A stretch of 11,564 nucleotides of DNA from JBGPIK01 sp041484845 (GTDB lineage Bacteria; Desulfobacterota; Binatia; UBA9968). Under the pieces are notes generated by a model that worked only from the letters and a program-made list of their open reading frames with translations, searched no databases and was not told the origin of the DNA. The number at the start of each line of letters is the position of its first letter. The stretch's first letter is position 1. Position numbers and translations under genes: made by a program. Positions 8,287 through 11,564 of this stretch are shown piece by piece. The stretch covers positions 1-11,564 of the forward strand of contig JBGPIK010000203.1 in the NCBI GenBank assembly GCA_041484845.1, read 5' to 3'.

Positions 8287-8435
8287 GAAAAATAGCAGGT
8301 GGCAACCAAAAGGGCGGCGGAATAGCCGACGATGAACCGAATGGTTTTCCCTTGAAAGTACTGGCTCTGCGCGCCGGCATCGATGGACCAGAATAATAGA
8401 ACGAATATGCCGATGATAAATTTTCTTATCTTCAT
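8283..8435 (-). pseudogene. N-terminal remnant of a TctC/Bug-type tricarboxylate-transporter binding protein
   Basis: ATG 8435 follows a strong ribosome site (GGGAGG) and opens a 50-codon frame. Residues 1-23 are a secretion signal (MKIRKF, hydrophobic run, ending DAGAQS). After that comes YFQGKTIRFIVGYSA, the conserved first beta-strand of periplasmic binding proteins of the tripartite tricarboxylate transporter family. At the point where relatives continue with Gly-Gly-Gly-x-Asp, this frame goes to unrelated ALLVATCYFS and a TGA at 8283-8285. About 280 residues are missing, so this is the 5' stump of a deleted gene. The oxidase promoter and operon begin directly behind the break. If translated, it would be a short exported peptide without binding function. 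Confidence 0.72.
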
Positions 8436-8791
8436 AACAGCCTCCCACGGCCAAATTCGCTGTTACTGCCGAACCCTTGAGGCGATCTTCACCGCACCGG
8501 CGAGCATACGGTAGAGGCGCCCTTCCGGACGGTGCCCCTCTCCCACACGGCCCGTTTACCATGTTTTTGAAACTGCGAAAACATGAAAGCGTCCTAAGAC
8601 GATTCCGATATCCGAGTAATTCCACTTAGTCACAAGGCCTCGCTATTCCGTTCCCGTTAACTATTCCAAAAATAAATTTCTTTCTACTACGGTCTATCTA
8701 GTTAACAGCATCCGTTACTGAGATCACAAAGACGCGGCGACTACGATGGTTTTACACGCACGTGCTGAACCGTGGGCTAGCACGATAGTTC
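8436..8791. other. Gene-free spacer upstream of divergent genes
   Basis: About 356 bases between the TctC-like remnant and the promoter of the second binding protein. Apart from the first repeat-hairpin copy (8553-8597), I see no gene, RNA or remnant. The segment at about 8640-8710 is AT-rich. Confidence 0.4.
8553..8597. repeat. Imperfect hairpin repeat, copy 1
   Basis: This copy begins CGTTTACCAT and ends GCGTCCTAA. Aligned by eye with 9931-9977 it gives about 36 identities over 47 columns, with two one-base gaps. The centre can form GTTTTTG/CGAAAAC with one G-T pair. Together with copy 2 it brackets the second binding-protein gene in the same orientation. Confidence 0.5.
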
Positions 8792-8823
8792 TTGACACAA
8801 GTTGCTCAAGCGAAGGATATTAT
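8792..8823 (+). promoter_or_regulatory. Candidate sigma-70-type promoter of the second binding-protein gene
   Basis: A perfect TTGACA (8792-8797) is followed by GATATT (8816-8821) at 18 bases, or TATTAT (8818-8823) at 20 bases. Either is acceptable rather than ideal. The gene starts at 8913, so the leader would be about 80-90 bases. Confidence 0.45.
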
Positions 8824-8824
8824 G

Positions 8825-8882
8825 TCCGATTTTGCTTCAATCGGATAAAAGAGCTGTCTGTGACAGGCTGCCGGCAATGCCG
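8825..8882 (+). promoter_or_regulatory. Leader with three consecutive inverted repeats
   Basis: Between promoter and start codon lie three perfect inverted repeats: TCCGATT/AATCGGA (8825-8831 with 8839-8845), CTGTC/GACAG (8854-8858 with 8862-8866) and CGGCA/TGCCG (8872-8876 with 8878-8882). The first sits at the expected transcription start and could be an operator or the first hairpin of the transcript. The whole could be a structured leader. No known riboswitch class is recognised. Confidence 0.4.
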
Positions 8883-8912
8883 CCCCATACGATGCGACTA
8901 AGAGGATAGAAA

Positions 8913-9843
8913 ATGCAGATTCGTTCCTTCGTGTTCGCGCTATGCTTTCTCATGACGATGGTCGGTTCGGTAGAAGGTCAACAAACGCAAAAGGTGATAG
9001 TGACCACTCCCAGCGCGAGCTTTAACCAATTTCCGGTCTATGTCGCCCTTGAAAAAGGATTTTATCGACAGGAAAACCTCGATGTACTGATAGTCGTGAT
9101 GGAGGGAACTATAGCGCCCCGAGCCTTGATAGCGGGAGATGTCGATTACTTGCTCGCCTTTGCTGCAGGAGCGTCCGCTATTCTCAATGGCGCTCCACTC
9201 AAGGGAATCATGGGAATTACAAAAAAGGCGACCGCTAGCTTTGTAACTCGGCCGAGTATTACCTCCGGACCCGAACTTAAGGGAAAGATTATCGGCACGA
9301 GCGGCGTCGGGGGTGAAGTCTATTATTTCGTTTTAGAAGTCTTACAGCGCTACGGTCTCGACCCCCAAGCGAGATGTGTCTGTTCTCAATGTAGGCAATT
9401 CTGCCTTACGACTCGCTGCGCTGCGATACGGAAAAATCGACGCTGCCGTCCTCAATTCCAGTCAGGTCCACAGGGCGGTGGAGGCTGGATTCAAAAGACT
9501 CATCTCCGCTGCCGATCTGAGTGACTTTCCGTCCAATGGCGTTATCGCTTCCACTAAGAAGCTAGCGAACGAACCCGATCAGGTAAGACGATTTCTAAAG
9601 ACAACCCTCAAGGGAATCTCTTATTTTAAGAATAACCACGATGAAATGGTTGCCTTCCTAGCTAAGAAGCTTTCCCTTGATTCAAAGGACGCCGAGGAGC
9701 ACTTTCAAATGGGTCTCAAGGTCTTCAGTGATGACGGGAAATTCTCCGACGCGAGTCTCGCGAAATTGGTACTCCAGAGAGGTACGAAATCCCCGGAGCG
9801 GAACCTGAGCGATCTCGTAGATTGGTCCTTTCTGCCTCGCTGA
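8913..9843 (+). pseudogene. NitT/TauT-type ABC transporter substrate-binding protein, +1 frameshift in a C-run
   Basis: ATG 8913 has AGAGG 7 bases upstream. Residues 1-23 are a signal peptide (MQIRSFVFALCFLMTMVGSV, then EGQ). The mature start (KVIVTTPSASFNQFPVYVALEKG), RALIAGDVDYL, LKGKIIGTSGVG and LEVLQRYGLDP are typical of SsuA/NMT1-like periplasmic binding proteins. At GACCCCCAAG (9360-9369) the frame is lost. Reading four C instead of five continues KRDVSVLNVGNSALRLAALR in the next frame, and on to the stop at 9841-9843. The repaired protein is 309 residues, normal for the family, with the usual SNGVIASTKKLA and DQVRRFLKTTLKGISYF helices. As written, the first frame continues to 9524 and gives a wrong C-terminus. 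One extra C in a homopolymer is typical both of sequencing error and of phase-variable or recent mutations. Permease and ATPase genes are absent nearby, and the ligand is unknown. Confidence 0.82.
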
Positions 9844-9873
9844 CAGCGTTCGTTCTATTGCTTAACCGACCCG

Positions 9874-9894
9874 CTGCGGTCTCCGGACTCGCAG
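9874..9894 (+). terminator. Hairpin 30 bases after the binding-protein stop
   Basis: CTGCGGTC pairs with GAC-T-CGCAG around a TCCG loop. This is eight base pairs with one bulged T and a UNCG-type tetraloop, a stable structure in RNA. No T-run follows, so it may serve as a 3' stabilising hairpin or Rho-boundary rather than an intrinsic terminator. Confidence 0.4.
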
Positions 9895-10671
9895 GGAACC
9901 CACGTTATTGTCGTAAGCAGAAGGCGCGCTCGTTTACCATCTTTTCGGAATTTCCGAAAATATGGAGAGCGCCCCAAACTATTCGCTGCAGGGGAAGTTT
10001 AGCTTTGGAATAGTCAAAGGCGCGGAATGCATTAGGGTCACATCTCAACTTAAATACTTTGCCTGGCATGCAGAACCTGAAAAATTTCCGTATCCTCGAC
10101 GGCGTCTCGATGTTTTCCCGTATCGCAAACACTTGCCAAATACCAAAGTCCAGATTTGACATAAGCTTGGCCTCTAATTGGTTGAGAAACTCTCAGTGCT
10201 ACGGCAGGTGAAAATTTTTTTCTGAGCCGCGCTATTGTGGAAGTTGGGCTAGCAACCCCATCTGGTCTAAAATCCCGACCGGGACTGGACAGTGCCAGCG
10301 CCGGTCCGAATAGGATTCCCCCGCGATAAAGCCAGGTTTCAGCTGACAAATTGCCTCGTCGGCAGCCCGCCGCTCATTCCTCTTCGAAAAAACACGGAGG
10401 AAAACAAGTTTTGACGCATAGGGAATAAACAGCTCGCGTAAGTGTTTACGTTATAAATCACGTACAAAACTGATCGCAGACGCCCAGTACCTAATTGATC
10501 ACTGTCCGTGAGCGGAGCCAGATTGGAAAAAGGTACCGAGTTGGAAAATCTACCGCGAGTGTTTTCTTGCCGATTTTGAATTTGGGACTGAAGCCCTCGG
10601 TTAGCGCACATTGCGTGGGATGAACAGGTAGAATACAGACAGGCACCGAGAGAAAAGGGGACACATTATGA
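9895..10671. other. Long gene-free stretch
   Basis: Nearly 780 bases in which no frame on either strand gives a recognisable protein. Short open frames exist on both strands, but none has a ribosome site together with family-like sequence. It contains repeat copy 2 (9931-9977) and a small inverted repeat, CGTAA/TTACG (10437-10441 with 10446-10450). No tRNA, rRNA or CRISPR pattern was seen. It may be remains of genes too decayed to read by eye. Confidence 0.4.
9931..9977. repeat. Imperfect hairpin repeat, copy 2
   Basis: The core TTTTCGGAA-T-TTCCGAAAA (9942-9960) is a perfect 9-base inverted repeat around one base. It is preceded by CGTTTACCAT and followed by ATGGAGAGCGCCCCAA. It pairs with copy 1 at 8553-8597; the stem is better formed here. 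Both copies have the same orientation and lie outside the second binding-protein gene. Confidence 0.5.
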
Positions 10672-10757
10672 GAAAGTCCGGTATGGGCGGCTAACCCTTC
10701 ACCGTGCGGAACTTTCATCCGCAAACAACCCGCCGGTTTATCCCGGCACACAAGGAG
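10672..10757 (+). promoter_or_regulatory. Structured leader ahead of a small secretion-signal ORF
   Basis: GAAAGT (10672-10677) pairs with ACTTTC (10711-10716). Inside it CC/GG, GGT/ACC and GGG/CCC can also pair, giving one long imperfect hairpin. A second hairpin, GCCGG/CCGGC (10732-10736 with 10743-10747, loop TTTATC), ends 4 bases before the AAGGAG ribosome site at 10752-10757. The layout (large hairpin, linker with GCAAAC, hairpin abutting the ribosome site) is like a cis-regulatory RNA. It does not match a riboswitch class I can name. Confidence 0.35.
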
Positions 10758-10764
10758 ACTGACC

Positions 10765-10854
10765 ATGAACAAGCCGTTGCCAATCTTAGGTACGGCGTTG
10801 GCGATCTGTTTAATCGGCTTGCCTACTACTAACTTCCAACTGGACGGCGCTTAG
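10765..10854 (+). CDS. 29-codon secretion-signal ORF, possibly a truncated gene
   Basis: ATG 10765 has a near-perfect ribosome site (AAGGAG, 7 bases upstream). It encodes 29 residues, starting MNKPLPILGTALAICLIGLP and ending TTNFQLDGA, then TAG. The first 20 residues have the form of a secretion signal: basic N-region, then a hydrophobic core. It then stops as the mature part would begin. Either it is a very small exported peptide or leader ORF, or it is the 5' stump of a secreted-protein gene. The cupin gene follows 90 bases later on the same strand. Function unknown. Confidence 0.4.
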   Translation: MNKPLPILGTALAICLIGLPTTNFQLDGA

Positions 10855-10944
10855 CTTTATGTCGTTTGCGACGGCATGACGATTTTTTAGTGAGGACCCG
10901 TGCAATCGGGATATTTGATGTCGTGTTCAAGAAAGGACAAGGCC

Positions 10945-11439
10945 ATGAAACGACTCACTCTGTTTGTTGCTTTTGTTGTGTTATTCCATTTGCTGGGCTA
11001 CGCGTCCGCCCAGCAATCAGTCGAACGGAAGGGCGTAGCATCGGCAGTAAAGCTCACGGGGGAGGATTTCGGCTTTCTGCGCGACCTCAACGGCAAGTAT
11101 AAGCTGGTCGTTACCGAGTCAACCTACGAACCGGGCGGATACACAGGCGAGCACAACCACGTTGGGCCTGGGATTCGATATGTGGCCTCCGGCGAGATCA
11201 CCTTCGTCGAGCAGGGTAAGTCAAGGGTCTATAAGGCGGGGGACTATTTTTACGAAGGCGGTGCCACCGTCAATAGCACCTTCAACAAAGGTAGTTCGCC
11301 TGCCGTCGTTCTCATCTTTGAAATACTAGAGCGTGGAGCCACTGGCGGCGCATACCGATCCATTGCATGTGAGCGCGAAACATCAATCGCTGCATCACTT
11401 GGTGGCGCAGTCGGAGTGGTCGGACAAAGCGGTTCTTAA
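10945..11439 (+). CDS. Secreted small cupin-domain protein with altered C-terminus
   Basis: ATG 10945 is preceded by GGACAAGG and begins a clear signal peptide (MKRLTLFVAFVVLFHLLGYA, then SAQ). ATG 10945 is therefore preferred to the upstream in-frame start at 10900. Residues 55-128 form a single cupin barrel: PGGYTGEHNHVGPGIRYV, then ASGEITFVEQGKSRVYKAGD, then SSPAVVLIFEIL. Metal ligands are partial. H70 and H72 are present, but the usual Glu of motif 1 is not, and the usual motif-2 His position is Asn (ATVNSTFNK). From about residue 129 (base 11329) the cupin sequence ends and the frame reads an IS701-type transposase segment out of frame, adding about 35 meaningless residues to the TAA at 11437-11439. 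The native C-terminus is therefore lost; only a short tail is normally present there, so the barrel may still fold. Substrate unknown. Confidence 0.75.
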   Translation: MKRLTLFVAFVVLFHLLGYASAQQSVERKGVASAVKLTGEDFGFLRDLNGKYKLVVTESTYEPGGYTGEHNHVGPGIRYVASGEITFVEQGKSRVYKAGDYFYEGGATVNSTFNKGSSPAVVLIFEILERGATGGAYRSIACERETSIAASLGGAVGVVGQSGS

Positions 11440-11564
11440 GTGTGTGCGCGATTGGGTGGTGCCCAAGCTTGGAGCGAAGAGTAGTTTTTATTGGATCGTG
11501 GACGACACCGGATTGCCGAAAAAAGGAGTCCATTCGGTGGGAGTAGCACGCCAGTATTGCGGGC
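11330..11564 (+). mobile_element. 5'-truncated IS701-family transposase, running off the window
   Basis: In the frame starting at AGC 11330 (after a TAG at 11327-11329) the sequence reads SVEPLAAHTDPLHV, AKHQSLHHLVAQSEWSD, DWVVPKLGAKSSFYWIVDDT and GLPKKGVHSVGVARQYCG, up to the window edge. This is the DDE transposase of the IS701 type. The DDT-G-x-P-K-K-G motif carries the first catalytic aspartate, and SLHHLVA and HSVGVARQYCG are family blocks. Relatives are about 400 residues and have a further 60-70 residues before SVEP. Those residues, the start codon and the left inverted repeat are absent, replaced by the cupin gene. The remaining catalytic residues lie beyond the window. The copy can hardly be active unless another start is used. 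Confidence 0.8.

Noticed and set aside
8179..8625. 148-codon minus-strand frame upstream of the oxidase operon
   Set aside because: No family resemblance. It overlaps the TctC-like stump and oxidase promoter in another frame, and composition is irregular (many Arg and Ser).
2775..8866. Shared CTGTC-TRY-GACAG mini-hairpins at 2795-2807 and 8854-8866 as a common regulatory site
   Set aside because: A 5-base stem occurs easily by chance, and the two sit in different positions relative to their genes.
9905..10349. Two minus-strand frames of 85 and 99 codons in the gene-free stretch
   Set aside because: No recognisable family, no convincing ribosome site, and they overlap each other in different frames.
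10672..10760. Cyclic di-GMP (GEMM) riboswitch in the leader
   Set aside because: A GCAAAC stretch and two hairpins are present, but the conserved GGACGCAAAG block and tetraloop/receptor arrangement are not.

Overview
The window looks like a piece of a free-living, environmental, Gram-negative bacterial genome of moderate GC. NitT/TauT-type solute-binding proteins, a TctC-type binding-protein remnant, a Thermus-like ba3 cytochrome oxidase and AsmA/LapA envelope proteins occur together. That mix is common in soil or sediment lineages such as Deltaproteobacteria-like groups, NC10, Rokubacteria or Binatota, but the placement is inference from gene content and is weak.

Layout. (1) Positions 1-1536, minus: an alkaline-phosphatase-superfamily phosphodiesterase with its C-terminus off the window. 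(2) 1822-2692, plus: a NitT/TauT-type substrate-binding protein gene broken by an apparent internal deletion plus frameshift. (3) 2799-3152, minus: an intact LapA-domain membrane protein, downstream of (4) 3217-5286, minus: an AsmA-family gene held in one reading frame but interrupted by two in-frame TGA codons. (5) 5595-5924, minus: the C-terminal half of an Hcp1-family type VI secretion protein, attached to the 3' end of the oxidase operon. (6) 5921-8162, minus: an intact, tightly packed ba3-type oxidase operon (small subunit IIa, CuA subunit II, catalytic subunit I) with a plausible promoter. (7) 8283-8435, minus: the first 40 or so codons of a TctC/Bug-type binding protein. (8) 8792-9894, plus: a second NitT/TauT-type binding protein with promoter, hairpin-rich leader and downstream hairpin, broken by one extra C in a C-run. 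(9) About 9895-10764: almost 900 bases with no gene that I can support. (10) 10672-11564, plus: a structured leader and a 29-codon secretion-signal ORF, then a secreted cupin whose 3' end runs into a 5'-truncated IS701-type transposase.

How the genes work together. The only clearly functional module is the oxidase: CbaB receives electrons from cytochrome c at CuA, CbaA reduces oxygen at heme/CuB, and CbaD is the single-helix accessory subunit. AsmA and LapA both act at the envelope, but AsmA is interrupted. The two ABC-type binding proteins have no permease or ATPase genes here, so they are orphan binding proteins.

The main impression is decay. Six to eight of about twelve recognisable genes are truncated, frameshifted or stopped, while the oxidase operon, lapA and the visible part of the phosphatase gene are clean. 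This fits a degraded, recombination-prone region next to a mobile element, or a sequence carrying point errors. I did not find convincing evidence of a new multi-gene system. The best leads are the two-TGA AsmA frame, the repeat-hairpin pair bracketing the second binding protein, the Hcp remnant behind the oxidase operon, and the leader at 10672-10757.
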